From: Maritimibacter sp. 55A14
GTDB taxonomy: Bacteria > Pseudomonadota > Alphaproteobacteria > Rhodobacterales > Rhodobacteraceae
DNA length: 64,000 nt
Assembly (NCBI RefSeq): GCF_003122205.1
Contig: NZ_QEYE01000002.1
Location: forward strand, 62,001 to 126,000
Direction of reading: 5' to 3'
Shown here: positions 8,854-17,542 of the stretch, piece after piece
How positions within the stretch are numbered: position 1 is the stretch's first letter
How the letters are laid out: every line of letters begins with the position of its first letter
Translations under genes and position numbers: made by a program
Notes under the pieces: model-generated
Told to the model about the DNA's origin: nothing
What the model saw: only the letters and a program-made list of their open reading frames with translations
The model's database searches: none

Positions 8854-9350
8854 CAGAGCGCCTCCAGTGCCGCGCGGTGATGCTCCGCGTCGGATTCAGA
8901 AAAACAGCAGAAGATGACATGCGGCCCGTCCCCGTCGCGCAGCCCGGCGGCGACTGTTTCCACCGCGATCCGCGCCGCCTGATCGGGCGGGTAGCCGTAG
9001 ACGCCGGTCGAGATCGCCGGAAAGGCCAGCGACGCCGCGCCCAGATCGCGGGCGGCGTCGAGCGCATTGGCATAGCAGGCCGCCAGCAGCGCCGGCTCAC
9101 CCGCCTCGCCGCCGCTCCAGACCGGTCCGACGGCATGGATCACCCAGCGCGCGCGCAGCCCGTGGCCGCCGGTCACGCGGACCTCGCCAGTGGGGCAGCC
9201 GCCCAGGGCACGGCATTCCTCCAGCAGGCCGGGCCCCGCGGCGCGGTGGATCGCGCCATCGACGCCGCCCCCGCCCCTGAGCCCGCTATTGGCCGCGTTC
9301 ACGATGGCTTCCACGTCGAGCGTGGTGATATCGGCGACGATCACCTCCAT
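8853..9350 (-). CDS. macrodomain protein (ADP-ribose/O-acetyl-ADP-ribose hydrolase type)
   Basis: 165-aa stand-alone macrodomain of the MacroD/YmdB class. Visible motifs: NAAN (18-21), GGGGVDGAIHRAAG (26-39, with the Asp31 usual in hydrolytically active members) and PAISTGVYGYP (111-121), which contacts the distal ribose and phosphate. Such enzymes remove the acyl group from O-acyl-ADP-ribose or mono-ADP-ribose from acidic residues. It shares TGATG junctions with both the nitronate monooxygenase gene and mccA, so it is co-translated with leucine catabolism. A role in that pathway is not established. Confidence 0.92.
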   Translation of the reverse strand: MEVIVADITTLDVEAIVNAANSGLRGGGGVDGAIHRAAGPGLLEECRALGGCPTGEVRVTGGHGLRARWVIHAVGPVWSGGEAGEPALLAACYANALDAARDLGAASLAFPAISTGVYGYPPDQAARIAVETVAAGLRDGDGPHVIFCCFSESDAEHHRAALEAL

Positions 9351-10324
9351 CAGCGCAGCGCCCCGTTCCAGCCGCCGTCCAGCAGCGCCTCCGCCCCGTC
9401 GGCGATGCGCGCCATGATCTCGGCCACGGGCGGGCGGTCGTGGATCAGGCCCGCGGCCTCGCCCACGAAGGTGTTGGAGGTTTCCGGATCGCCGGCCTCC
9501 CAGCCCGCGCGCCAGGCCGCCGCGATTTGCCCCGCGTGGGCCTCCATGCCCTCCGGATCGTCGTGCCAGCGCTCGGTCACCGGGTTGCGGAGCACCCGCG
9601 CAGTGTAGCGCTCCGGCCAGTTCAGCCCGCGCGCGCGGTCCATCACGGAAGAGCGGATCGTGTCGTCGCCGGTCGCCGCGATCGCCGCATCGGTCATCGC
9701 GTCACTGACCAGGCATTCGCGCGACGCCCAGAGCCGCGAGCCGATCAGCACACCGTCCGCGCACAGCATCAGGCAGGCCGCCAACCCGCGGCCGTCCGCG
9801 ATGCCTCCGGCGGCCACCAGCAGGGTCTGCGGCGCCTCGCCGGCCAGCCAGTCCGCGACCTCGGGCACCAGGGTCAGCGTCGCGCGGGACTGCCCGTGTC
9901 CGCCGGCCTCGCCCCCCTGGGCCACGATCACATCCGCCCCCGCCCCGGCCGCCGCTTGCGCGTCGCGCAGCGTCTGCACCTGGCAGATCAGCGGCACACC
10001 CGCGGCCCGCAGCGCCGGCGCGAAAGGCGCGGGATCCCCGAATGACAGGAAGATCGCCGCCGGTTCATGCTCCAGCGCGCGTTCCAGCAGTTCCGGCTGC
10101 TCGGCCAGCTTCCAGGTGATGAAGCCGCAGCCCACGGCGGCGTTGCCGGCCTGGGCGAACTCGCGTTCCAGCCAGGCGGGATCGCCATAACCCCCGCCGA
10201 TGAACCCCAGCCCGCCGGCCCGCGTGACCGCCGCCGCCAGTCGCCCGCCCGCGGCCATCGCCATCGGCGCCGAGAGGATCGGCACGTCGAGCCCGAAGCG
10301 CGTGGTCAGTCTGGTCTCGATCAT
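9350..10324 (-). CDS. nitronate monooxygenase family FMN enzyme
   Basis: 324-aa TIM-barrel flavoprotein of the NMO/2-nitropropane dioxygenase family. It has the phosphate-binding glycine segments and VAQGGEAGGHGQ (about 140-151), which holds the family's catalytic histidine. NMOs oxidise alkyl nitronates such as the toxin propionate-3-nitronate; some family members act on other carbonyl-activated substrates. The ATG follows GGGAGG by 5 nt; the stop overlaps the macrodomain gene. Its place between the two methylcrotonyl-CoA carboxylase genes is unusual. Confidence 0.88.
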   Translation of the reverse strand: MIETRLTTRFGLDVPILSAPMAMAAGGRLAAAVTRAGGLGFIGGGYGDPAWLEREFAQAGNAAVGCGFITWKLAEQPELLERALEHEPAAIFLSFGDPAPFAPALRAAGVPLICQVQTLRDAQAAAGAGADVIVAQGGEAGGHGQSRATLTLVPEVADWLAGEAPQTLLVAAGGIADGRGLAACLMLCADGVLIGSRLWASRECLVSDAMTDAAIAATGDDTIRSSVMDRARGLNWPERYTARVLRNPVTERWHDDPEGMEAHAGQIAAAWRAGWEAGDPETSNTFVGEAAGLIHDRPPVAEIMARIADGAEALLDGGWNGALR

Positions 10325-10358
10325 CTTTTCCTCCCGTGGTCCGGGCGCCGCGCGCCTC

Positions 10359-11963
10359 TCACATCCGGAAGACGCCGAACCGCGTCTCCTCGATCGGCGC
10401 GTTGAGGGAGGCGGACAGCGACAGCGCCAGCACGTCGCGGCTCTTGCGCGGGTCGATCACCCCATCGTCCCAGAGTCGTGCCGAGCCGTAAAGCGGGTGG
10501 TTCTGTTGCGCGAACATCTCCAGTGTAGGGCGCTTGAACTCGGCCTCCTCCTCCGCCGACCAGCTTCCGCCCGACCGTTCGATTGCGTCGCGCTTGACGG
10601 TGGCCAGAACGCCCGCGGCCTGTTCCGCCCCCATGACGGAGACGCGGGAATTGGGCCAGGTCCACAGGAAGCGGGGCGAATAGGCGCGCCCGGCCATGCC
10701 GTAATTCCCCGCGCCATAGGAGCCGCCCACGATCATCGTGATCTTGGGCACTTTCGTGGTCGCCACCGCGGTGACCATCTTGGCGCCGTGCCGCGCGATG
10801 CCCTCGTTCTCGTAGCGTTTGCCGACCATGAACCCGGTGATATTCTGAAGGAAAACCAGAGGGATGTTGCGCTGGCTGCACAATTCGATGAAATGTGCGC
10901 CCTTCACCGCGCTTTCCGAGAAGAGCACGCCATTATTGGCGACGATCCCCACCGGACAGCCCATCAGATGCGCGAAGCCCGTGACCAGCGTCTCGCCGAA
11001 ACGCGGCTTGAACTCGTCGAAGCGCGAGCCGTCCACCAGCCGCGCGATCACCTCGCGAATGTCGTAGGGTGTGCGCAGGTCGGTCGGCACGACGCCGAAA
11101 AGCTCGGCCGGGTCATAAAGCGGATCCTCCGGCGCCTGCCATTGCACGCTGGCCGGGCGGGCGCGGTTGAGATGGCTCAGCGCGCGGCGCGCCAGGGCCA
11201 GCGCGTGGGCATCGTCCTCGGCCAGGTAGTCGGCCACGCCCGAGAGCCGCGTATGCGCGTCGCCGCCGCCCAGCTCCTCGGCGCTCACGACTTCGCCCGT
11301 GGCGGCCTTCACCAGTGGCGGGCCGGCCAGGAAGATCGTGCCCTGTTCCTTGACGATGATGGTGACATCCGACATTGCCGGAACATAGGCGCCGCCGGCG
11401 GTGCAGGACCCCATGACCACGGCGATCTGCGGAATGCCCTTGGCCGACATGTTGGCCTGGTTGAAGAAGATGCGCCCGAAATGGTCGCGGTCGGGGAAGA
11501 CCTCGTCCTGGTTGGGCAGGTTCGCGCCGCCGCTGTCCACCAGATAGACGCAGGGCAGGTTGCACTGTTCGGCGATCTCCTGGGCGCGCAGGTGTTTCTT
11601 GACCGTCATCGGATAATAGGTGCCGCCCTTCACGGTGGCATCGTTGCAGACCACCATGACCTCGGCCCCATGGACCCGCCCGATCCCCGCGATCACACCC
11701 GCGCAGGGCGCCGCGCCGTCATACATGCCATGCGCCGCGGTCGCGCCGATCTCCAGGAACGGGCTGCCCGCGTCGAGCAGGTTGGCCACCCGTTCGCGCG
11801 GCGGCATCTTGCCGCGCTCGCGGTGGCGGTCGCGGGCCTTCTTGCCGCCGCCTTCCGCCGCCGCGGCAGCCGCCTCGGCGATCTCGGCCAGCGCGGCCTC
11901 ATGCGCGGCGCGGTTGGCCTGGAACGCGTCGGAGGAGGGGATCACATTGGATTTCAATTGCAT
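10359..11963 (-). CDS. liuB: methylcrotonyl-CoA carboxylase, carboxyltransferase beta subunit
   Basis: Transfers the carboxyl group from biotin to 3-methylcrotonyl-CoA. 534-aa protein with two crotonase-like carboxyltransferase domains (about 40-280 and 290-520); the glycine-rich oxyanion segments SGGANLP and [15 protein letters not shown] are visible. Length and the [16 protein letters not shown] segment fit MCC beta better than PccB. Located 34 nt upstream of the nitronate monooxygenase gene in the liu operon. Confidence 0.94.
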   Translation of the reverse strand: MQLKSNVIPSSDAFQANRAAHEAALAEIAEAAAAAAEGGGKKARDRHRERGKMPPRERVANLLDAGSPFLEIGATAAHGMYDGAAPCAGVIAGIGRVHGAEVMVVCNDATVKGGTYYPMTVKKHLRAQEIAEQCNLPCVYLVDSGGANLPNQDEVFPDRDHFGRIFFNQANMSAKGIPQIAVVMGSCTAGGAYVPAMSDVTIIVKEQGTIFLAGPPLVKAATGEVVSAEELGGGDAHTRLSGVADYLAEDDAHALALARRALSHLNRARPASVQWQAPEDPLYDPAELFGVVPTDLRTPYDIREVIARLVDGSRFDEFKPRFGETLVTGFAHLMGCPVGIVANNGVLFSESAVKGAHFIELCSQRNIPLVFLQNITGFMVGKRYENEGIARHGAKMVTAVATTKVPKITMIVGGSYGAGNYGMAGRAYSPRFLWTWPNSRVSVMGAEQAAGVLATVKRDAIERSGGSWSAEEEAEFKRPTLEMFAQQNHPLYGSARLWDDGVIDPRKSRDVLALSLSASLNAPIEETRFGVFRM

Positions 11964-12035
11964 GTGCGGGCCTTCAGCTGATCGGCGACGGGATGGGCAG
12001 CACCGGGTGGCCGCGTTGGGACAGGCGGCGTGTGC

Positions 12036-12794
12036 TCATGCCCGATGCTCCGGGTTCTCGAAATCGAAGCGGCAGCCCGCATCCCAGGCGCGCCGGTCGT
12101 TACCATGGGCGGGGAAGCCGCCCGCGTCCTTTAGCATCCGCGCCATGTGCAGCAGGTTCCATGTCATGATCGTGGTGTTGCGCTGGGTGAACTCATTGTC
12201 GAAACCCGCGCGCCCGCCGTCAACCTCGTCGCCATAGGACGGCCCCGGACCGGCCTCGCCGATCCAGCCGCAATCGGCCTGCGGCGGGATCGCGTATCCC
12301 AGATGCGACAGCGCGAAGCCGATGGTCATGGCCGCGTGTTTCACGCCGTCCTCGTTGCCGGTGATGACCGCCCCGCCGGTCTTGCCATAGAAGACCGACT
12401 GGCCCTTGTCGTTGAGTTCGCCCGACATGCCATAGAGCCTCTCGATCAGCACCCGGCAGACCGAGCTTTCCTCGCCCAGCCAGAGCGGCGTGCCAATCAC
12501 CAGAATGTCGGCGGCAAGCACCTTTTTCCAAAGCGCCGGCCAGTCGTCCCGGTCCCAGCCATGGTCCGTCATGTCGGGAAAGACGCCGGGTGGGACGGCA
12601 TGGTTGAGCAGGTGGATATGCTCCACCCGCACACCGCTTCTGGACATGATTTCCGCCGAGGCATTCAGGAGCAGCTTGGTATGGCTTTCCTCGGGTGTCT
12701 TCTTCAGCGTGGTGTTGATGAACAAAGCCCGGATATCCGAGAAATCGGTCCGGTTTTCGGCGCAGAGCTTTTCCTGGCGGTCGTTGAGCGGCAT
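12036..12794 (-). CDS. flavodoxin-like NAD(P)H-dependent oxidoreductase
   Basis: 252-aa protein with a flavodoxin/NADPH-FMN-reductase fold: first strand ALFINTTLKKTPEESHT with the phosphate-binding segment, IGTPLWLGEESS as the flavin loop, and GGAVITGNEDG as the third cofactor loop. The ATG has AGGAGG 6 nt upstream. It sits 28 nt after ivd and 72 nt before mccB. Substrate unknown; the position suggests service to the liu pathway or simple co-transcription. Confidence 0.85.
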   Translation of the reverse strand: MPLNDRQEKLCAENRTDFSDIRALFINTTLKKTPEESHTKLLLNASAEIMSRSGVRVEHIHLLNHAVPPGVFPDMTDHGWDRDDWPALWKKVLAADILVIGTPLWLGEESSVCRVLIERLYGMSGELNDKGQSVFYGKTGGAVITGNEDGVKHAAMTIGFALSHLGYAIPPQADCGWIGEAGPGPSYGDEVDGGRAGFDNEFTQRNTTIMTWNLLHMARMLKDAGGFPAHGNDRRAWDAGCRFDFENPEHRA

Positions 12795-12822
12795 GATCGT
12801 CCTCCTGTCCTGCGGCGACGGA

Positions 12823-13986
12823 TCACCCCATCGCCCCCATCATCTCGCGTCCGATCAACATCCGGCGTATCTCGGAGGTTCCCGCGCCAATTTCCATCAG
12901 CTTGGCGTCGCGGAAGAGCCGGCTGACCGCGGTGTCGTTCATGAAGCCCGCGCCGCCCATCGCCTGTACCGCCTGATGCGCCTGCTTCATCGCCTCTTCC
13001 GAGGAATAGAGCACGCAGGCCGCCGCATCCTGGCGCGTGACCTCGCCCCGGTCGCATGCCGCTGCCACGGCATAGACATAAGCGCGGGCGGAATTCATCG
13101 CCGTGTACATGTCGGCGATCTTGCCCTGCATGAGCTGGAACGACCCGATGGGCGCGCCGAATTGCTTGCGCTCGGCGAGATAGGGCATCACCTCGTCCAG
13201 GCAGGCGGCCATGATGCCGATGCCGATGCCCGCCAGCACCACGCGCTCGTAATCGAGGCCGGACATCAGAACGCGCACGCCGCGCCCCTCCTCGCCCAGC
13301 ACGTTCTCGAACGGCACTTCCACATCCTCGAAGATCAACTCGGCCGTGTTGGAGCCGCGCATCCCCAGCTTGTCGAAATGCGGGCTGGTGGAAAACCCCT
13401 TCATCGACTTCTCGACGATGAAGGCGGTGATGCCCTTGGAGCCCGCCGCCGGATCCGTCTTGGCATAAACGACCAGCGTGTCGGCGTCGGGGCCGTTGGT
13501 GATCCAGTATTTCGTGCCGTTGAGCTTGTAGTACCCATTGCCCTTCTCGGCCTTGAGCTTCATCGACACCACGTCGGAACCCGCACCGGCCTCGGACATG
13601 GCCAGCGCGCCCACATGCTCGCCCGACACGAGGCCGGGCAGGTACTTGCGCTTCTGCTCGTCGCTGCCGTTCAGCTTGATCTGGTTGACGCAGAGATTGG
13701 AATGCGCGCCATAGGACAGGCTGACCGAGGCCGAGGCACGTGCGATCTCCTCCACCGCGACGACATGGGCCAGATAGGACATGCCGGCGCCGCCGAATTC
13801 CTCGGGCACGGTGATGCCCAGCAGGCCCAGTTCGCCCATCTCGCGCCAGAGATCGGGCGGGAAGACATTCGTCGCGTCGATCTCGGCGGCCATCGGCTTC
13901 AGCCGCTCCTGCGCCCAGCGCTGCACCATATCGCGCAGCGCCTGGATGTCCTCGCCCAAACCGAATCCCATCGTCGCGGTGAACAT
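12823..13986 (-). CDS. liuA: isovaleryl-CoA dehydrogenase
   Basis: FAD enzyme oxidising isovaleryl-CoA to 3-methylcrotonyl-CoA, first committed step of the operon's pathway; electrons leave through ETF. 387 aa, acyl-CoA dehydrogenase N, middle and C domains. The catalytic base is Glu247 in [12 protein letters not shown], the helix position typical of isovaleryl-CoA dehydrogenase (most other acyl-CoA dehydrogenases use a Glu much closer to the C terminus). An ATG at 14001 is possible, but the ATG at 13986 has GAGG about 9 nt upstream and leaves room for the leader behind the promoter. First gene of the liu operon. Confidence 0.94.
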   Translation of the reverse strand: MFTATMGFGLGEDIQALRDMVQRWAQERLKPMAAEIDATNVFPPDLWREMGELGLLGITVPEEFGGAGMSYLAHVVAVEEIARASASVSLSYGAHSNLCVNQIKLNGSDEQKRKYLPGLVSGEHVGALAMSEAGAGSDVVSMKLKAEKGNGYYKLNGTKYWITNGPDADTLVVYAKTDPAAGSKGITAFIVEKSMKGFSTSPHFDKLGMRGSNTAELIFEDVEVPFENVLGEEGRGVRVLMSGLDYERVVLAGIGIGIMAACLDEVMPYLAERKQFGAPIGSFQLMQGKIADMYTAMNSARAYVYAVAAACDRGEVTRQDAAACVLYSSEEAMKQAHQAVQAMGGAGFMNDTAVSRLFRDAKLMEIGAGTSEIRRMLIGREMMGAMG

Positions 13987-14005
13987 GCCCCAGCCTCGCA
14001 TTAAT

Positions 14006-14019
14006 TGAACGTGTGTTCA
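14006..14019. promoter_or_regulatory. candidate repressor operator in front of the liu operon
   Basis: Perfect inverted repeat TGAAC-GTGT-GTTCA (5-bp arms, 4-bp centre), extended by one more complementary pair further out. It begins at the base after the -10 box of the ivd promoter and covers the expected transcription start, where a bound protein would block initiation. The form resembles operators of TetR-family regulators. TetR-type (LiuQ) and MerR-type (LiuR) regulators of liu genes are known in other proteobacteria; no regulator gene is adjacent here. Confidence 0.5.
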
Positions 14020-14048
14020 TTTCTAGCGCAATCGCGGCATCCGGTCAA
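14020..14048 (-). promoter_or_regulatory. candidate sigma70-type promoter of the liu operon
   Basis: Minus-strand TTGACC (14048-14043), 17-nt spacer, TAGAAA (14025-14020). Matches 5/6 and 4/6. Initiation would fall about 27 nt before the ATG at 13986, inside the palindrome at 14006-14019. Confidence 0.6.
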
Positions 14049-14091
14049 GCGCCGCCGCGCGTCTGCGGCGGGGGTTCGGCCCCTCCGCCGG

Positions 14092-15294
14092 TCAGGCCGC
14101 GGCGCGGGCGATCCGGGTGGCCTCCCCGCGGACGATCCGGGCGATCAGCGCGCAATCCTCAAGGCTGAAGGTCAGTGGCAGGCGCATGTCCAGAAGCCCG
14201 GCCAGAACGCGGTCCGTGCGCGGCAGGCATTGCGGCGGGGCGTACCGCCAACTGTCATGGCGCGAGGTGAAGGCCGCAGGCTCCGCCGCGCCGAACCATT
14301 TCAGTTCCACCCCGCGGTCGCGGCAAGCGGCGATGAGCGTTTCGATCGCCTTCGTGCCCAGCCCCGGCATCAGGAACTGGATCGAGGAGCCGACGAAGCC
14401 TTCCGCCGCCGGCCGCTGGATGAGGTGAAGGCCCGGCGTGTCGGCAAGCCCCGCCTCGACGGCGCCGTAGCGCGCGTTCCAAGCCGCGCATTGCCCGGCA
14501 AGCCGGGCGAGTTGCGGGCGCAGGATCGCGGCCCTGAGATTGTCCATGCGGCCCGAGCAATTCGGCGTTTCGTAGCGGATTGTATCGAATATCTCTGCCG
14601 CCGGACCGGCGGGGTGGCGGTCGTAGAACATATAGCTGCCCGAGAACATCGTGGCCCGCGCCATCAGTTCCGCATCGTCGGAGATCAGCAAGCCGCCCTC
14701 GCCCGAGTTGACGTGTTTGTAGGTCTGGGTCGAGAAGCACCCAACCCGGCCGAAACGGCCCGAGGGCACGCCCGCCCAACTCGCGCCCATCGTGTGGGCG
14801 CAATCCTCCACTACCGTGACACCGGCCCGGTCGCAGAGCGCCATCAGCGCCTCCATGTCGCAGATATGCCCGCGCATATGGCTGAGCATCAGCACGCGGG
14901 CACCCGACGCCTCGATCTTCGCGGCCAGATCGTCGAGGTCGATCACCAGCGCCTCGGTCACTTCCACGAAGACCGGCACCGCGCCCGCGCCCGCTATGGC
15001 GCCGGGCACCGGGGCGAGGGTGAAGGCATTGGTCAGCACCGGATCGCCCGGCGTCACGCCGCAGGCGCGCAGTGCACAGGTCAGCCCGTAGCCGCCCGAC
15101 GCGAGGGCCAGGCAATAGCGCGCGCCGGTCAGCGCTGCAAAATCACGCTCCAGCGCGGCGGCCTCGGCCTCCTCGCCGGGCGCGGTGTTGTAGCGGTGCA
15201 GCCGCCCGCTGCGCATCACCTCCAACGCGGCCGCGACGGCTTCCTCGGGGATCGGCTCCTGCTGTGTGAAACTGCCGGTGAAAACCTCCGCCAT
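14092..15294 (-). CDS. DegT/DnrJ/EryC1-type PLP aminotransferase
   Basis: 400-aa fold-type I PLP enzyme of the sugar-aminotransferase family. Visible: VVEDCAHTMGA (Asp contacting the PLP pyridine, about residue 164) and TYKHVNSGEGG with the Schiff-base Lys193. Family members install amino groups on nucleotide sugars or act in cyclitol biosynthesis. No sugar-nucleotide or polysaccharide genes flank it, so the substrate cannot be inferred. A start at 15309 is possible, but the ATG at 15294 has AGGAGGTG upstream. It lies 76 nt downstream of gph on the same strand. Confidence 0.85.
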   Translation of the reverse strand: MAEVFTGSFTQQEPIPEEAVAAALEVMRSGRLHRYNTAPGEEAEAAALERDFAALTGARYCLALASGGYGLTCALRACGVTPGDPVLTNAFTLAPVPGAIAGAGAVPVFVEVTEALVIDLDDLAAKIEASGARVLMLSHMRGHICDMEALMALCDRAGVTVVEDCAHTMGASWAGVPSGRFGRVGCFSTQTYKHVNSGEGGLLISDDAELMARATMFSGSYMFYDRHPAGPAAEIFDTIRYETPNCSGRMDNLRAAILRPQLARLAGQCAAWNARYGAVEAGLADTPGLHLIQRPAAEGFVGSSIQFLMPGLGTKAIETLIAACRDRGVELKWFGAAEPAAFTSRHDSWRYAPPQCLPRTDRVLAGLLDMRLPLTFSLEDCALIARIVRGEATRIARAAA

Positions 15295-15370
15295 GCGCAC
15301 CTCCTGCATCCCCGGACAGGGCCGAGAGTGCGGCGCGCCGGTCAGCCGGTCAAGGGGCGCGCGTCGCGGT

Positions 15371-16036
15371 TCAGCCTATCAGTCCAGAGACCACACCGCC
15401 CAGATCGCGGTAATGGTCCAGCAGCCCGTCGGGATCGTGACGGCGCACGCCTACGCCTTCGGGCCCGAAAGTGACCAGCACGCAGGGTACGCCCGCGGCA
15501 CGCGCGGTGGCACGGTCGGTTTCGGTGTCGCCCACCAGCAGAGAGCGGCCCAGCGTGCCGCCCGCCCCCTCCACCGCAGCGCGGTATGGGGCCGGGTCGG
15601 GCTTGCGCACCGGCAGCGTGTCCGCGCCGATCACCGACGCGAAAAGCTCCCGCACCCCGAGCCGCATCAGCAGTGTCTCGGCCAGTTCCGCGGGCTTGTT
15701 GGTGCAGATGCCCACCCGGTAGCCCGAGGCCGCCAACGCCTCCACCGCGGCCACCGCACCGGGATAGAGCCGCGTGTGCCGGTCTATCGCATCGGCGTAA
15801 TGGCGCAACAGCAGCGGATATTGCGCCTCTACCGCGGCGATGTCCCCGGCCCGGCCCAACCGCTCGTAGCCCAGGGTCAGCATCGCCTTGCCGCCACGCA
15901 GCGCGGTAAACTGGTCGCGAGCCGGGTCCAGCAACTCGCCGTGGCCCAGCGCCCGGAAACAGGCATTGGCCGCGGCGATGAGGTCGCCGCTCGTGTCGGC
16001 CAGCGTCCCGTCGAGATCGAAGATCACCGTTCGCAT
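15371..16036 (-). CDS. gph: phosphoglycolate phosphatase (HAD superfamily)
   Basis: 221-aa HAD hydrolase with nucleophile Asp7 and Asp9 in FDLDGT, motif II ICTNKP, motif III Lys in RKPDPAPY and motif IV GDTETD. The helical cap and length match Gph, which dephosphorylates 2-phosphoglycolate formed by DNA repair or oxygenase reactions. The ATG at 16036 gives the family N terminus; the longer frame upstream is not supported. Divergent from glmU. Confidence 0.85.
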   Translation of the reverse strand: MRTVIFDLDGTLADTSGDLIAAANACFRALGHGELLDPARDQFTALRGGKAMLTLGYERLGRAGDIAAVEAQYPLLLRHYADAIDRHTRLYPGAVAAVEALAASGYRVGICTNKPAELAETLLMRLGVRELFASVIGADTLPVRKPDPAPYRAAVEGAGGTLGRSLLVGDTETDRATARAAGVPCVLVTFGPEGVGVRRHDPDGLLDHYRDLGGVVSGLIG

Positions 16037-16121
16037 GTTGCAGCCCGTCCCTGCTATGGATGCCAGCCGGTGCTGAAACCCGTGGTAAACATTCTTGATG
16101 TGCCGCCCCGCCGATCCGGCC

Positions 16122-16149
16122 TTGCGCCACGCCACCCGCTCGATAAAAC
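16122..16149 (+). promoter_or_regulatory. candidate promoter of glmU-glmS
   Basis: TTGCGC (16122-16127), 16-nt spacer, TAAAAC (16144-16149), about 30 nt before the glmU ATG in the 143-bp gap between gph and glmU. Moderate consensus match. Confidence 0.4.
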
Positions 16150-16179
16150 GGAGAGGCGCGGAAGGAAAGACAAGACGAC

Positions 16180-17529
16180 ATGGCGACAGCCCTTATCATA
16201 CTGGCGGCCGGCCAGGGGACGCGGATGCGCTCGGCGCTGCCGAAAGTGCTGCACCGGGTCGGCGGCCAGCCGCTGCTCTGCCACGCGCTCGACGGTGCCG
16301 CGCCGCTGGACCCCGAACGCACGGTGGTCGTGGCCGGCGTCGGCGCCGAGGCGGTGGAGGCCGCCGCCCGCGCCCACAGCCCCGAAGCCGTGACCCTGCG
16401 CCAGGACGAACAGCTCGGCACCGCGCATGCCGTGCTCCAGGCGCGCCCGGCGCTGGAAGGGTTCGAGGGCGACGCGCTGGTGCTTTACGGCGACACACCC
16501 TTCATCCGCCCCGAGACGCTAGAGCGGATGATCGCCGCGCGGCGGGCGGGCCACGCAGTTGTCGTGCTGGGATTCGAGGCGGCGCGGCCGGGCCGCTACG
16601 GGCGGCTGGTGATGGCGGGCGAAACGCTCTCACGGATCGTGGAGGCCAAGGACGCCACGGATGAAGAGCTTTCCATAAGTCTTTGCAATTCAGGCGTTGT
16701 CTGCGCGGATGCCGCAACACTGATGGAGCTTGCGGCCGCGGTCGGCAACGACAATGCCAGTGGTGAGTATTACCTGACCGACATCGTGGCGCTGGCCAAT
16801 GCGCGCGGGCTGGGCTGCACCGCCATCACCTGCCCCGAGGCCGAGACGATGGGCGTCAACACCCGCGCCGACCTGGCCGGGGCGGAGGCCGTCTTCCAAG
16901 CCCGCGCGCGCGCCACTGCGATGGCGGCGGGCGTGACCCTGACCGCGCCCGAGACCGTGTTCCTGTCGCATGACACGGCGATCAGCGCCGATACGGTGAT
17001 CGGCCCGAATGTTGTGATCGGGCCCGGCGTCACCATTGGCGAGGCGGCCGAGATCCGCGCCTTCTGCCATCTGGAGGGCTGCCGCATCGGACCCGGAGCG
17101 CAGATCGGCCCTTTCGCACGGCTGCGCCCCGGCGCGGAACTGGCCGAAGGCGTCCATGTCGGCAATTTCGTGGAGGTGAAGAACACCACGCTGGGCCCCG
17201 GCGCCAAGGCCAATCACCTGACCTATCTGGGCGACGCCAGCATCGGCGCGGGCACGAATATCGGTGCGGGCACAATTACTTGCAACTATGATGGCGTGAT
17301 GAAATACCGCACCGAGATCGGGCGCGACGCCTTCATCGGCTCCGACACGATGCTGGTCGCCCCGGTGCGCGTCGGCGACCGCGCGATGACTGCGACCGGC
17401 GCGGTCATCACCGAGGACGTGCCGGACGAGGCGCTGGCCGTGGCGCGCGCGCGCCAGGAGAACAAGCCGGGACTGGCGGTGCGGCTGATGGAACGTCTGC
17501 GCGCGGCCAAGGCTCGCGACAAGGGTTAG
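16180..17529 (+). CDS. glmU: bifunctional GlcN-1-P acetyltransferase / GlcNAc-1-P uridylyltransferase
   Basis: Makes UDP-GlcNAc for peptidoglycan and lipopolysaccharide: acetylates GlcN-1-P and then couples it to UTP. 449 aa: N-terminal pyrophosphorylase domain with LAAGQGTRMRSALPKVLH at residues 7-24, and a C-terminal left-handed beta-helix made of hexapeptide repeats (about 245-430; IGPNVVIGPGVTIG). The segment NHLTYLGDASIG of the acetyltransferase site is present. Followed 13 nt later by glmS, the enzyme two steps earlier in the pathway. Confidence 0.96.
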   Translation: MATALIILAAGQGTRMRSALPKVLHRVGGQPLLCHALDGAAPLDPERTVVVAGVGAEAVEAAARAHSPEAVTLRQDEQLGTAHAVLQARPALEGFEGDALVLYGDTPFIRPETLERMIAARRAGHAVVVLGFEAARPGRYGRLVMAGETLSRIVEAKDATDEELSISLCNSGVVCADAATLMELAAAVGNDNASGEYYLTDIVALANARGLGCTAITCPEAETMGVNTRADLAGAEAVFQARARATAMAAGVTLTAPETVFLSHDTAISADTVIGPNVVIGPGVTIGEAAEIRAFCHLEGCRIGPGAQIGPFARLRPGAELAEGVHVGNFVEVKNTTLGPGAKANHLTYLGDASIGAGTNIGAGTITCNYDGVMKYRTEIGRDAFIGSDTMLVAPVRVGDRAMTATGAVITEDVPDEALAVARARQENKPGLAVRLMERLRAAKARDKG

Positions 17530-17542
17530 GAAAGAGTACGAA

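Noticed and set aside
14056-14090. GC-rich hairpin between ivd and the DegT gene as a terminator
   Set aside because: The stem (about CGCCGC/GCGGCG) is short and neither side has a U run.
17530-17542. glmS ribozyme or riboswitch
   Set aside because: The gap between glmU and glmS is 13 nt, too short for such an element, and glmS follows glmU in one operon.
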